From NCBI GenBank assembly GCA_009840005.1, contig VXOR01000081.1:1-64000 (forward strand): a DNA stretch of 64,000 nt. The letters are read 5' to 3'. Shown piece by piece: positions 46,138 through 54,544 of the stretch. Position 1 is the first letter of the stretch, and every line of letters starts with the position of its first letter. A program made the position numbers and the translations under genes. The stretch is from Gemmatimonadota bacterium (GTDB taxonomy: Bacteria > Latescibacterota > UBA2968 > UBA8231). The notes under the pieces were generated by a model, which had not been told where the DNA came from, did no database searches, and was given only the letters and a program-made list of their open reading frames with translations.

Positions 46138-47412
46138 ATGAAAGTAAAGCTCGACTATGGCCGCGCCGGCCTTGAAATCGAAGTGCCCAACTCGGCCGAG
46201 GTATTGCAGATGGCTCCGAGTGAGGGACTCGACTGTATCGAGGAGCGGATTGATCACGGCCTGGCCCGCCCGATAGGGACTCCGTCCTTGCGGCGGCTGG
46301 CAAGGGGACGCAAAAACGCCTGCGTAGTCATTGCCGATATTACCCGTCCGGTCCCCAACGCCGTCATTTTGCCGCCGATGCTGCGGATTCTCGAAGAGGA
46401 AGGAATCGCTCGCGAGGATATTACTCTGTTGGTCGGCACTGGCCTGCATCGGCCCAACGAAGGCGAGGAATTGGTACAGCTCGTCGGGGCTGACATCGCC
46501 CGCAACTATCGCATCGTCAATCACACAGCCCGCTGTCGCGAGACCCTGACGCACCTAGGGGAAACCTCGGGCGGTGCTCCAATATGGATCGCCGCGCTCT
46601 ACATGGAGGCCGACCTGAAAATCGCCACCTCGTTGATCGAGCCGCACTTGATGGCTGGGTACTCGGGCGGTCGCAAGGCCATTTGCCCGGGATTGATGGG
46701 CATTGAGACGATGCGCGTCCTGCACGGCCCCGAGCTGTTGAGCCATCCCCGGGCGTGCGAAGGCTCCATTGAGGGCAATCCCTTCCACCGCCAAGCCCTT
46801 GAAGTGGCGCAGTGCGCTGGCGTTGATTTCACATTTAATGTAGCTATGAACGACCAGCGGCAAATTACCGGCTTGTTCTGCGGCGACCTAGAAAAGGCCC
46901 ATGCCGAAGGGGCCCGCTTCGTCGAGCAGCAGAACGGCGTCTTGGTTGATGAGCCGGTTGACATTGCGATTACCAGCAGTGCTGGCTGGCCGCTCGACCT
47001 GACGTTTTATCAAGCTGTCAAGGGCCTGACGGCGGTGTTGCCCATCGTCAAAGAGGGCGGGACGATTCTTATTGCCGCCCGCTGCGCCGAGGGTTTGGGT
47101 AGTCCTGAATTTGCGGAGATGTTGCTCGGCGCATCTGGTGCCGCCGAATTCTCGGGCTGCCTCGCGGATCCCGATTTCTTCGCTATCGACCAATGGCAGT
47201 TGCAGGAGTTGTGCAAGGTACTCGATAAGGCCGAGGTCATGTTCTACTCGGAGGGCATTGATCCTCAATACCGCGACAAGGTGTGGGTCGAGGTCGTTCC
47301 CTCTGTGGAGCAAGGGCTAGCTGAGGCGCTGGCGCGGCACGGTGCCGGGGCGCGCATAGCGGTCGTGCCCCAAGGCCCTTACGTACTCACGCAAACCAAA
47401 GGAGAGCACTGA
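46138..47412 (+). CDS. larA: Nickel-dependent lactate racemase family protein (LarA)
   Basis: LarA racemases use a nickel-pincer nucleotide attached to a lysine. The 424-residue protein keeps all key residues of the Lactobacillus plantarum enzyme with an offset of -4: His104 ('TGLHRP'), His170 and Lys180 ('EPHLMAGYSGGRK') and His196 ('RVLHGPE'). It can thus be expected to carry the cofactor. The substrate may be lactate or another 2-hydroxy acid; the family is diverse. It lies 9 nt after galU and its TGA overlaps the next gene (TGATG). larB is 22 kb away; larC/larE were not found in the window. Confidence 0.9.
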   Translation: MKVKLDYGRAGLEIEVPNSAEVLQMAPSEGLDCIEERIDHGLARPIGTPSLRRLARGRKNACVVIADITRPVPNAVILPPMLRILEEEGIAREDITLLVGTGLHRPNEGEELVQLVGADIARNYRIVNHTARCRETLTHLGETSGGAPIWIAALYMEADLKIATSLIEPHLMAGYSGGRKAICPGLMGIETMRVLHGPELLSHPRACEGSIEGNPFHRQALEVAQCAGVDFTFNVAMNDQRQITGLFCGDLEKAHAEGARFVEQQNGVLVDEPVDIAITSSAGWPLDLTFYQAVKGLTAVLPIVKEGGTILIAARCAEGLGSPEFAEMLLGASGAAEFSGCLADPDFFAIDQWQLQELCKVLDKAEVMFYSEGIDPQYRDKVWVEVVPSVEQGLAEALARHGAGARIAVVPQGPYVLTQTKGEH

Positions 47413-48497
47413 TGTCCGCTAGACATAGGTGGTTTTTGCGGGGAGGATTTGCTTTGCTGGCCGCGCTGTACTGGGGGGCAGACGGAGGGGCGGCTGTGGT
47501 GCCGATTATGGGGTTGGGCGATCAAAATGAAGAGGAGGAGGCCGCAACGGAACCAGTGGTCAGCGACAGCACCATCTCGGAGGGGCTGAAGCAGCGGCTG
47601 CTTTTCATGCCTTTTCGCGACAAGTCGAAATACAAGGGCGAGTGGGACATATATTCGGCCATGCCCCGGGGCTTGGCCGATTCGCTGCGTGGCAGTGCCT
47701 TTTTCAGCACTGTGTCTATTGATTCGGCACTCGTGCGGCTGAAAAAGAAAGAATTTCAAGGCAAGCTCGATGTCGAGCGCGCCTTGACCATTGGCCGCGA
47801 GGTAGAAGCCGACTACGTCGTCTTGGGGCAGATCGACGAGATGAGCATGAAGCGCTTCCGCGCCACCGTGCCCATCGGCGGCTATCGCAGCTATCAGGGC
47901 CTGACCACGGTGCGACTGTATCCCTATAAGGTCATAGATGGGGAGCCGGCCGGTGAGGTGATAAGGGAAGTAGCTGAGGATAGCAAGCGTTATGGGGTCA
48001 CTAACCCAGCGGCCTACGTACCGCTGGAGAAGGAGTATTTCCTCTTGGGGCAAATGGAGTGGGGCAGCGAGGAATTTCACAACACCTTGCTGGGCAAGTC
48101 GGTGAGCCGATGTCTGGACCACTTGGCCGCCGGGCTAGACAGCCTTATCCAACCCCCGGCCGCACTCAAGGTTTCCGAGCCAAAAATCATCGAGGTGGTG
48201 GCTGATACCGTGCAGACTGATACAGGGGAGAACGGCCAATCATCTGTGCGAGTGCGGTTGAGTGCCTATATTAATGTGGGATTAGCCGATTCAGTGCAGA
48301 AAGGCAACAAGTACGGCGTGTGGGACAAGGGGCGGGAATTGAAAGACCCGGATACCGGCGAGGTGTTGGGAAAGTCCCTGCCGCGCCGGGTCGGCGTCGT
48401 GCAAGTCGAACAGGTGCTCAGCCAACACCTGTCGCTAGTGAGGATTCTCCAAGGGGAAGACGCCGTGCAAAAGGACTACGGAATTCGCGCCGAATAA
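47412..48497 (+). CDS. Exported protein with FlgT/CsgG-like features
   Basis: This 361-residue protein has a signal peptide-like N-terminus ('FLRGGFALLAALYWGADGGAAA' region without a lipobox). A middle domain at about 60-255 resembles the TolB-N/CsgG fold ('RALTIGREVEADYVVLGQI', in which a strand ends in VLGQ). A C-terminal domain at about 270-361 resembles the FlgT C-terminal SH3-like barrel ('VGLADSVQKGNKYGVWDKG', 'GEVLGK...RVGVVQVEQVLSQHLSLVRIL'). Such proteins help assemble outer-membrane structures, for example flagellar H-ring or curli pores, but neither is present here. It overlaps larA by 1 base. Function unknown. Confidence 0.65.
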   Translation: MSARHRWFLRGGFALLAALYWGADGGAAVVPIMGLGDQNEEEEAATEPVVSDSTISEGLKQRLLFMPFRDKSKYKGEWDIYSAMPRGLADSLRGSAFFSTVSIDSALVRLKKKEFQGKLDVERALTIGREVEADYVVLGQIDEMSMKRFRATVPIGGYRSYQGLTTVRLYPYKVIDGEPAGEVIREVAEDSKRYGVTNPAAYVPLEKEYFLLGQMEWGSEEFHNTLLGKSVSRCLDHLAAGLDSLIQPPAALKVSEPKIIEVVADTVQTDTGENGQSSVRVRLSAYINVGLADSVQKGNKYGVWDKGRELKDPDTGEVLGKSLPRRVGVVQVEQVLSQHLSLVRILQGEDAVQKDYGIRAE

Positions 48498-48504
48498 GGT
48501 CGAT

Positions 48505-48960
48505 ATGAACGCACTACGAACGACATGGACGATGGGCTTGGTCCTGCTGATGGTCGCAGCAAGTGGAGCTAGCAGTGGTGATATTCAGGTCCTGCCGGAA
48601 GACAGTCGCGTATTCTACGTCTTCTCGCACGATAGGGGGTCGCAGCGCCAACGGGTTTTGCAGCTATGGCAGGAGTTTAGCGCGCAAGATGCGGAGCAGC
48701 GGTTTATCGCTATATCTCGCGACAGGCAAGTGCTAGCGATAGCCGAGGGCCTGACCTTGTGGTCGGCCGCTATGGCTGCGCAGTCGCCGGAAGTGCCCGC
48801 GTACATCAAAGCGCGGCTGGACGCCGCCGGGGATTATTTCGCAGCCATAGATTCCGAGGGGTCTTTGTACTTGGCTGGACCGGGGCAAGATCTGCTGCAA
48901 CCCTTGGCCACGGAAGTGGACGAAAGCACTTGGGGCAAGGTAAAGGACTTGTTCAGATAG
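48505..48960 (+). CDS. Small exported protein, unknown
   Basis: I do not recognise this 151-residue protein. Residues 1-25 form a signal peptide with a likely cleavage after 'AASGASSG'. The mature part is mixed alpha/beta, with two long amphipathic helices ('RQRVLQLWQEFSAQDAEQ' and 'VPAYIKARLDAAGDYFAAI') and no cysteine. It follows the FlgT-like gene by 7 nt and precedes the acyltransferase by 4 nt, so the three are likely one transcript. Nothing suggests an enzyme. Confidence 0.65.
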   Translation: MNALRTTWTMGLVLLMVAASGASSGDIQVLPEDSRVFYVFSHDRGSQRQRVLQLWQEFSAQDAEQRFIAISRDRQVLAIAEGLTLWSAAMAAQSPEVPAYIKARLDAAGDYFAAIDSEGSLYLAGPGQDLLQPLATEVDESTWGKVKDLFR

Positions 48961-48964
48961 GACT

Positions 48965-49648
48965 ATGTCCGCAGAACCTGAGCACAGCGATTTTTCTATT
49001 AAGCGTATCGATGCCTTTGCCTGCGGCGCTCGCCTGCTCGCGGCAGGTGCCATGCGGTACCACCGCTTGGCAGTCGAGGGCGGTCGCAATCTGCCGCGCG
49101 AGGGCCCGGCCCTGATTTTACCCAAGCACTGCGCGTACCGCGACATTCTGCTTGAAGGGGTTTTGTTGTACAGGCTCACTCGGCGCTATGCTAACTACAT
49201 TATGAAGGTTGGTCTGTGGGGGGTGCTAGAGTTGATGGGGGGGGTCAAAGTGGTGAGACCGAAAGACATCAGGCGGATCGCCGATCGGGAGCAACGCCGC
49301 GCCGAGATTCGGCGGGCTCGAGCGGCCAACCAACAGATGCAAGCCTATCTAGACGGGCTATACCAGAGTGGAGAATTGGTCGTCTCGCATCCAGAAGGCA
49401 TGCGTTATCAGGACAAGTTAGGGCCGCTGCAAAAGGAAGTAGTCGAGCATCTGATACAGGCCGAAGAGCGGTTGGGAATGCGCGTGCCGTTGATTCCCAT
49501 TGGACTGGAATACGATAGCTACGTTCGGCCTGGGGCACGGGTGTACTTTCGGGTTGACGAACCGCTCTTCGCGGATTCCTTCGTCGATATCAACGAGTTG
49601 ATGGATCATCTCAGCAATCGACTGTGGGTGCTCAGCGGCTTGGCCTGA
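48965..49648 (+). CDS. PlsC-like acyltransferase (LPLAT superfamily)
   Basis: The 227-residue protein carries the acyltransferase HX4D motif as His55-CAYR-Asp60 ('LPKHCAYRDILLEG') and, further on, 'VSHPEGMRYQ', which corresponds to the E-G-T-R block of PlsC. It has a hydrophobic stretch before the HX4D motif and none that forms a clear membrane anchor. 1-acylglycerol-3-phosphate or a related lipid acceptor is likely; a role in lipidating an envelope product is possible from the context. It follows the small exported protein by 4 nt. Confidence 0.8.
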   Translation: MSAEPEHSDFSIKRIDAFACGARLLAAGAMRYHRLAVEGGRNLPREGPALILPKHCAYRDILLEGVLLYRLTRRYANYIMKVGLWGVLELMGGVKVVRPKDIRRIADREQRRAEIRRARAANQQMQAYLDGLYQSGELVVSHPEGMRYQDKLGPLQKEVVEHLIQAEERLGMRVPLIPIGLEYDSYVRPGARVYFRVDEPLFADSFVDINELMDHLSNRLWVLSGLA

Positions 49649-49684
49649 TGGGCCGGGTGTGCAATAACTCAGTAAGGAGATTAC

Positions 49685-50860
49685 ATGTTCAAGCTATTTG
49701 TATTGGTTTTAGCTGTCGCGATCGCAGGATGCGGCTCGAACCAAGTTAAAATCGAAATCAAGGGCGGAGACGGCCAACTCGTGCGCTTAGACGCCAATGA
49801 CGTCCAATACAAATTCAACCACTTGGTCAAAGCCGGAACCTACATCTTGCCCGAGCCGGATAGCAAAATCGAATTGGGGGGTGGCTCTTACGCAGTCAAT
49901 GTCGTCGCGGGGGATTATCTAGGAAACAAGGTCTTGCAAGTAGAATCATCGCCGCTATGGGGCGTGCGGACCTACGAGGCGATATTTGACATTCCCGCTG
50001 GCAGCAATGCCCCTTTCAAACGCGAGGGCACGATCCTCTACGCCTCGACCAAGAAAAACGTCCGCAACTGGGATTTGTTTACCATCAAGGCCGATGGCAG
50101 CGACCGTCAGCAACTAACCCACACCCCTGAACCCGAGCAGCATCCCTCTTGGTCGCCCGACGGGAAGAAGATCCTTTTCACGCGCGGCGACGTGATGAGC
50201 AACATCGACCTCTACGTCATGGATGCCGATAGCTCTAATGTCGTGCGTCTCACCGAACATCCCGAGCGCGATCAGCGCGGCGTTTTTTAGCCCGATGGCG
50301 AGACGATTGCCTTAGTCAGTCAGCGCGACGGCGATGTGGCCGTCTGGCTCATGGACGCCGACGGAGCCAACCCGCGCAAGTTGGTTCAAGGTAGCCAGCC
50401 TTCGTTTTCGCCCGATGGCCGCCGCATTGCCTTTACTTCCTCAGCTTTCGACGACAACGACGAGATTTACCTCATCGATCTCGACGGGTCGAATCGGACT
50501 CGCCTCACCGAGAATCGGCGCAAGATCGACTGGTTTGCGTCGTTTTCTCCAAAAGGCGACCGCTTGGCTTACAACTCGGAGGAATTTGGTGGCCAGGAGC
50601 TGATGCTCATGCGGGCCGACGGGCAAGGGCAGACCCGCATCTCCATTGCCGAGAAGACCTATGAGCAAGAGCCGGTCTGGTCGCCTGATGGCAAGGGACT
50701 AGCGTATGCGGGCAAGATGGGTGACGACGAATACGATATCTATTTGGTCGGCACGGCTGGATTCGACATGGACGAGATGGACGAGCCGCCGCTGATGCCC
50801 ATCAACCTGACCGACAACGACGACCGCGACGATATGTCGCCGAGCTGGCGTCCCTACTGA
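49685..50860 (+). pseudogene. TolB-like beta-propeller lipoprotein interrupted by an in-frame amber codon
   Basis: Two open frames in the same phase (49685-50290 and 50336-50860) form one gene of 391 codons broken only by TAG at 50288-50290. The start gives a lipoprotein signal with lipobox A-I-A-G-C. After about 115 residues WD40-like PD40 repeats begin ('HPSWSPDGKKILF', 'SFSPDGRRIAFTS', 'SFSPKGDRLAYNS', 'VWSPDGKGLAYAG'). The TAG lies where a serine is expected, giving 'VF*PDGETIAL'; elsewhere in the gene this reads TTT TCG CCC GAT GGC. So a single C-to-A change explains it. It could be a true nonsense mutation, an assembly error or readthrough; other genes here use TAG as a stop. Confidence 0.8.
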
Positions 50861-50866
50861 TCCGAC

Positions 50867-52477
50867 ATGCAAACGAAGGGGGCTAAGGGCGCTTTTTATC
50901 TCTATATCGTCCTCGCCCTGGGGCTGGCCCTACGACTTGTAAACCTGCAAGATCCCCTGACTGACAAGCAGGCTTGGCGCCAGACAGACACAGCCGCCAT
51001 AGCCCGCAATTTTTACGAAGAAGGCTATTCGCTCTTCTATCCTCGCGTCGATTGGCGCGGCACCACCCCTGGGTACGTGGAGACGAATTTTCCGCTATAC
51101 CCCTTCGTCGTTGCTCTGCTTTACGCCGCCGCCGAAGGTTCCTATGAGTGGCTCGGGCGGCTCGTGGCGGCGCTGTGCTCGGCGGCGGCGGCGGCGCTGA
51201 CCTATTGGCTGGGCCTGCGATTGGGCATGGGGCGACTGGGTGCGTTACTAGCGGCGCTGCTCTATTTGCTTTTTCCTATGAGCATCTACTACGGGCGCAC
51301 CTTTATGCCCGAAGCGCTGATGATCTTTTTGAGCGTGGGTTCGCTTTGGGCTTTCGCGCGGTGGATTGACAGCAGTCGTCGATGGGACTTCGCGCTGGCT
51401 GTCCTGTTGGCCGCACTGTGTTTTCTCGTCAAAATACCTACCCTCTATCTCGGTTTTCCATTGGTCGCCTTAGCTTGGCTGCGTTGGGGGTGGCGCTTCA
51501 CCTTCAAGCCCGTGCTTTGGCTCTACCTCGTGCTGGCCGTGGCACCCGCCGTACTTTGGTACTGGCACGCTAGCCTGCTCTTTGAGGAGACCGGCCTGAC
51601 GTTCGGTATCTGGAATCGCTACGGCTATGACAAATGGGATCGCAGCCTACTTTTTACGGTTGATTTCTATCTGACGCTGTTGGAGCGATTCTGGCACAGC
51701 GTCTATACGCCTGCGGGGGCGGCCCTAGTTTTGGCTGGACTCGCCCTAGCGCCTAGCCAACGGCGCGAGTGGACGCTCTGGGTGTGGATGGGAGGGCTGG
51801 TGCTCTATGTCTTTCTCGTCCCTGAGGGCAATCACAGGCTACATTACTATCAACTACCCTTTGCTCCGGTTGGGGCCCTTCTAGCTGGACGGGTGCTCGA
51901 AGCCATTATTGGTGCAGATGCCGCAGCGGCGGGATGGTGTCGATTCGCACGGAACTGGAAGCACTACTGGCGCGTCGTGTTAGTATGTACCCTGATCATC
52001 GGGGTCGCCGCCTCCAGCGCTTGGGCGGTTAGGCCGTATTACGCGCAGCCCAACAATTGGCACAACTACTACCAAAGTTGCCACTTGGTGGGTCGGATAC
52101 TCGACGCCAAGTTGCCGCAGGATGCCCTGTTGGTCATCGGCGACGAGGACGAAAACACCGGGGTACCGCACCGGTCGCAAAGTCCAACGTTGCTCTACTA
52201 CTGCCATCGCAAGGGATGGCAAATAACCCCGGACGAATTTGCGCCCGATCGGCTCGACAGCCTCGCGGCCGAGGGCGCAGACTATTTTCTCGTAGCGGCT
52301 GGTTTTGTTGTGGGAAACGAGTTTTTTTGGCAAGATCTTTTGCGCCGAGGAGTGACGATCCCTTCGGCGCACCCGCGCCAGTGGCACGACGAAGCAGAGT
52401 TTATGTACTTTGTCAGTAGTCAGCCAAGACAGGACCGGCACTTCATCCTCGTATCTCTCGCGAGTCGCGGCGAGTAG
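50867..52477 (+). CDS. Polytopic glycosyltransferase, GT39/ArnT-like
   Basis: This 536-residue inner-membrane protein starts with a hydrophobic segment and the motif 'KQAWRQTDTAAIARNFYEEG', the family's acidic-loop region after the first helix with Gln-Thr-Asp. Further segments include 'LVAALCSAAAAALTYWLGL', 'GALLAALLYLLFP' and 'FALAVLLAALCFLVKIPT', about ten helices in all. ArnT/PMT-like enzymes move sugars from polyprenyl phosphates to lipid or protein acceptors on the periplasmic side. It is 6 nt after the TolB-like pseudogene. Acceptor and donor unknown. Confidence 0.8.
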   Translation: MQTKGAKGAFYLYIVLALGLALRLVNLQDPLTDKQAWRQTDTAAIARNFYEEGYSLFYPRVDWRGTTPGYVETNFPLYPFVVALLYAAAEGSYEWLGRLVAALCSAAAAALTYWLGLRLGMGRLGALLAALLYLLFPMSIYYGRTFMPEALMIFLSVGSLWAFARWIDSSRRWDFALAVLLAALCFLVKIPTLYLGFPLVALAWLRWGWRFTFKPVLWLYLVLAVAPAVLWYWHASLLFEETGLTFGIWNRYGYDKWDRSLLFTVDFYLTLLERFWHSVYTPAGAALVLAGLALAPSQRREWTLWVWMGGLVLYVFLVPEGNHRLHYYQLPFAPVGALLAGRVLEAIIGADAAAAGWCRFARNWKHYWRVVLVCTLIIGVAASSAWAVRPYYAQPNNWHNYYQSCHLVGRILDAKLPQDALLVIGDEDENTGVPHRSQSPTLLYYCHRKGWQITPDEFAPDRLDSLAAEGADYFLVAAGFVVGNEFFWQDLLRRGVTIPSAHPRQWHDEAEFMYFVSSQPRQDRHFILVSLASRGE

Positions 52478-52486
52478 TTGACAGCG

Positions 52487-52551
52487 GCCAAGAGCCTATG
52501 TATTCATATATATCTAAACATTCAAAAATGTTTAAACCTTGGCTCTTAGGC
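52487..52551 (+). other. Nested hairpin in the leader of the following lipoprotein gene
   Basis: AAGAGCC (52490-52496) pairs with GGCTCTT (52541-52547), extendable to 10 bp with one bulge. In its loop TAAACATT (52515-52522) pairs with AATGTTTA (52527-52534) around CAAA. TTGACA (52478-52483) just upstream could be a -35, but the -10 at the right distance (TATTCA) is poor. No T-tract follows, so a terminator is unlikely. Confidence 0.55.
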
Positions 52552-52590
52552 AGTTGTCCGTTTCCTACAGCTCGTCCCAAGGAGGGAAAG

Positions 52591-53286
52591 ATGGCGTCGA
52601 AAATCGAATACACACAGGTGCGAAAGTGGTTTCTGGTAGGTATAGCAGCCGTTGTGGCTGGTTGTGCCACCACCGGAGGCAGCGGAGGAGGCGGTTATGG
52701 TCTGCCGCCCATTCCCGAGGGCAAGGGGCGGCTCATGTTGGAGACGGGCGGGATCAACGAGGTCAATTATTATGTCCTCGACGGAGAGAGTGGCGAGGAA
52801 GTTCACTCGGAATCGCCGCGCATGGCTGCGAGTTCGCCCATAGGATACGAGACCGGCTACCGCTCTCTGCCGCAATTTGTCGACCTCGACCCTGGCAGAT
52901 ATACCGTTGTGGTCAATACGGATATTGACGACAGCGTTGAGAAGGAAGTCGATGTCCTGATGGGACAGGAAATGTACGCAACCATATCCATCGGTCGGTT
53001 TCAGGTCATTTTTTCCGATGCGCAGGGCCGCAGTCAGGTACCGTTCCTAATTTTTGACTACAATTTGCGGACTATGCTGGGCCGAGGCATGACCTCGACA
53101 GAAGTGCGCTACTTTATCATGCCAGTGGGCGAATACAAAGTGCGGATTGAAAATTCTCCCACTGGTTTGGACGAAATCAGGCCCGTACAGATCAGCATGG
53201 GACAGACCCAGAACATTCTCATCGGACCGCCTCCCTCGCCGGCACAACCGGGCGAAAGCGGGGGCGAAGGGGACGCGCAGCCTTAG
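52591..53286 (+). CDS. Lipoprotein of unknown function
   Basis: The ATG at 52591, with GGAGG upstream, gives 231 residues; the frame opens 31 codons earlier but those lack a ribosome site. Residues 1-24 hold a lipoprotein signal with lipobox V-A-G-C. After a glycine/serine linker the mature part is beta-rich ('GGINEVNYYVLDGESGEEVHSES', 'VDLDPGRYTVVVNTDIDDSVEK', 'YFIMPVGEYKVRIENSPTG'), with two PEGA-like copies of 'PGRYTV.V' and 'VGEYKVRIE'. The C-terminus is rich in Pro, Gly and Glu. No enzyme motif is visible. Confidence 0.65.
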   Translation: MASKIEYTQVRKWFLVGIAAVVAGCATTGGSGGGGYGLPPIPEGKGRLMLETGGINEVNYYVLDGESGEEVHSESPRMAASSPIGYETGYRSLPQFVDLDPGRYTVVVNTDIDDSVEKEVDVLMGQEMYATISIGRFQVIFSDAQGRSQVPFLIFDYNLRTMLGRGMTSTEVRYFIMPVGEYKVRIENSPTGLDEIRPVQISMGQTQNILIGPPPSPAQPGESGGEGDAQP

Positions 53287-53313
53287 GCTGATCGCTTATC
53301 GCGGAGTAATACC

Positions 53314-54234
53314 ATGAAGCGCAAAGGACTATGGGGTGGGATTACACTCTGCGCCGCGCTATGGGTATCGGCCAGTGGCGCGGCCATGTCCCCTCTCAAG
53401 GCGACCGTCATCGATCGCTACGGAAATCAGCACCAAGTAGATAAGTTCACCTTTCAGGGGCGTCAGGATTTGGAAATCTACGTCCAAGGACAGCGTCGGC
53501 TAGTGGAACTGGTCAAGGTGGATCGGTTGCGCTTTGAAGGGGAACGCAGCGACGAAGAACAGCGCGTCGTGCTTGTGTTCCGCAACGGAGTTCAAGAAGC
53601 GGCCTTGATGGTGACGGGTGGCTCTGCTTCGCCTCACCAAGATGCGGTTGGCGGTGGGAGTAGTGGGCGTCGCTTCTCTGGGGTGACCGAACTGGGGCCG
53701 TTTTTCATTCTCGCCAGCGATGTACAAGAGATTGTCTTGCGCCATCCCGTCGGCGAGGAGCCACCCGAGGAAAAAATTCTCAAGGCCACGATCATCACGA
53801 TGAACGGCAGGCGCTTTGAGGTGGAAAATTTGCGCTATCATGGCAAACAGCGGCTCGACTTTTTCAGGGGCCGCAACAAGCGTTTTATTCCCTTAGACAA
53901 GGTGGCGCGGATTGACTTTGAAGACGGCGGGACGGGTGATGAGTTCAGGCCGATAACGGCGACCTATTGGTCGGGGAAAACCGTTATGGGCACGGTCGAG
54001 GCGAGCCTAGTGCGCCTTTCGGGCGAGACCGACAAGAGCTATTTCGAGCGCGTCAACCGGGCCTTTATGGGCGTCGTGGGTTCGAGTCCATTTGCGATTG
54101 GTATGCACGATGTGAAGCATATTCGCTTTCGGCAAGATAAGGACGAAGAAAGCGCTGAAGACAGTGCTGACGACACTGCCGATAGCGCCAGCGATAGTGC
54201 TGCTGATGATGCTGGTGCCGAAGGTTCTCAATAA
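53314..54234 (+). CDS. Secreted protein with an internally duplicated domain
   Basis: The 306-residue protein has a signal peptide (about 1-24). Two copies of a roughly 118-residue domain follow, at about 28-145 and 156-272. Each begins 'LKAT(V/I)I' and runs through 'R/L..D...G...R/F.PLxKV.RIDFE' to an 'ITATYWSGK' or 'VVLVFRNGV' strand and a closing '(I/V)Q/KxI.(F/L)R'. The C-terminal 30 residues are Asp/Ser/Ala-rich and acidic, probably disordered. I know no family for it. Function unknown; the duplication suggests a scaffold or binding protein of the same surface block. Confidence 0.65.
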   Translation: MKRKGLWGGITLCAALWVSASGAAMSPLKATVIDRYGNQHQVDKFTFQGRQDLEIYVQGQRRLVELVKVDRLRFEGERSDEEQRVVLVFRNGVQEAALMVTGGSASPHQDAVGGGSSGRRFSGVTELGPFFILASDVQEIVLRHPVGEEPPEEKILKATIITMNGRRFEVENLRYHGKQRLDFFRGRNKRFIPLDKVARIDFEDGGTGDEFRPITATYWSGKTVMGTVEASLVRLSGETDKSYFERVNRAFMGVVGSSPFAIGMHDVKHIRFRQDKDEESAEDSADDTADSASDSAADDAGAEGSQ

Positions 54235-54544
54235 GTGTGCCTTGCTACGGACCGATGATTTCTCATCGGAGGCATGACGACGGGCCAGACAGACACTGCA
54301 ATAGACACTTGCAGCATAGAGTAAAATTTCCTATATTGCACCGATTAAAAGCCCTCTACAGCGGCTTCCGGGTGGTCAGGAAAGATTCGGATCGGATGTC
54401 GATTGTTAGTGGGCATAATTTCCTACGCGGGGAAAGCAGACCTACGGAGTCAACACGCTATAATCCGTGGCTACGATAGATTGAGCCGAAAAGGTCTCTG
54501 CCCTAAACCACCACACTCCCGAAAGAGGGAAGGAGTTGCAGCTT
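54235..54544 (+). other. 310-bp intergenic region with hairpins and a possible -10 box
   Basis: No gene is seen. CCGATGA-TTTC-TCATCGG (54252-54269) is a perfect hairpin right after the preceding gene, without a T-tract. A TATAAT hexamer (54459-54464) has no good -35 partner. GGAGT near the next start (54532-54536) could pair with ACTCC (54515-54519), partly hiding the ribosome site. I compared the stretch with c-di-GMP, TPP and cobalamin riboswitch signatures from memory and found no match. Confidence 0.5.

Noticed and set aside
54235..54544. Riboswitch upstream of the CBM9-like gene
   Set aside because: The hairpins and the CCCTAAACCACC stretch do not match any riboswitch core I know.
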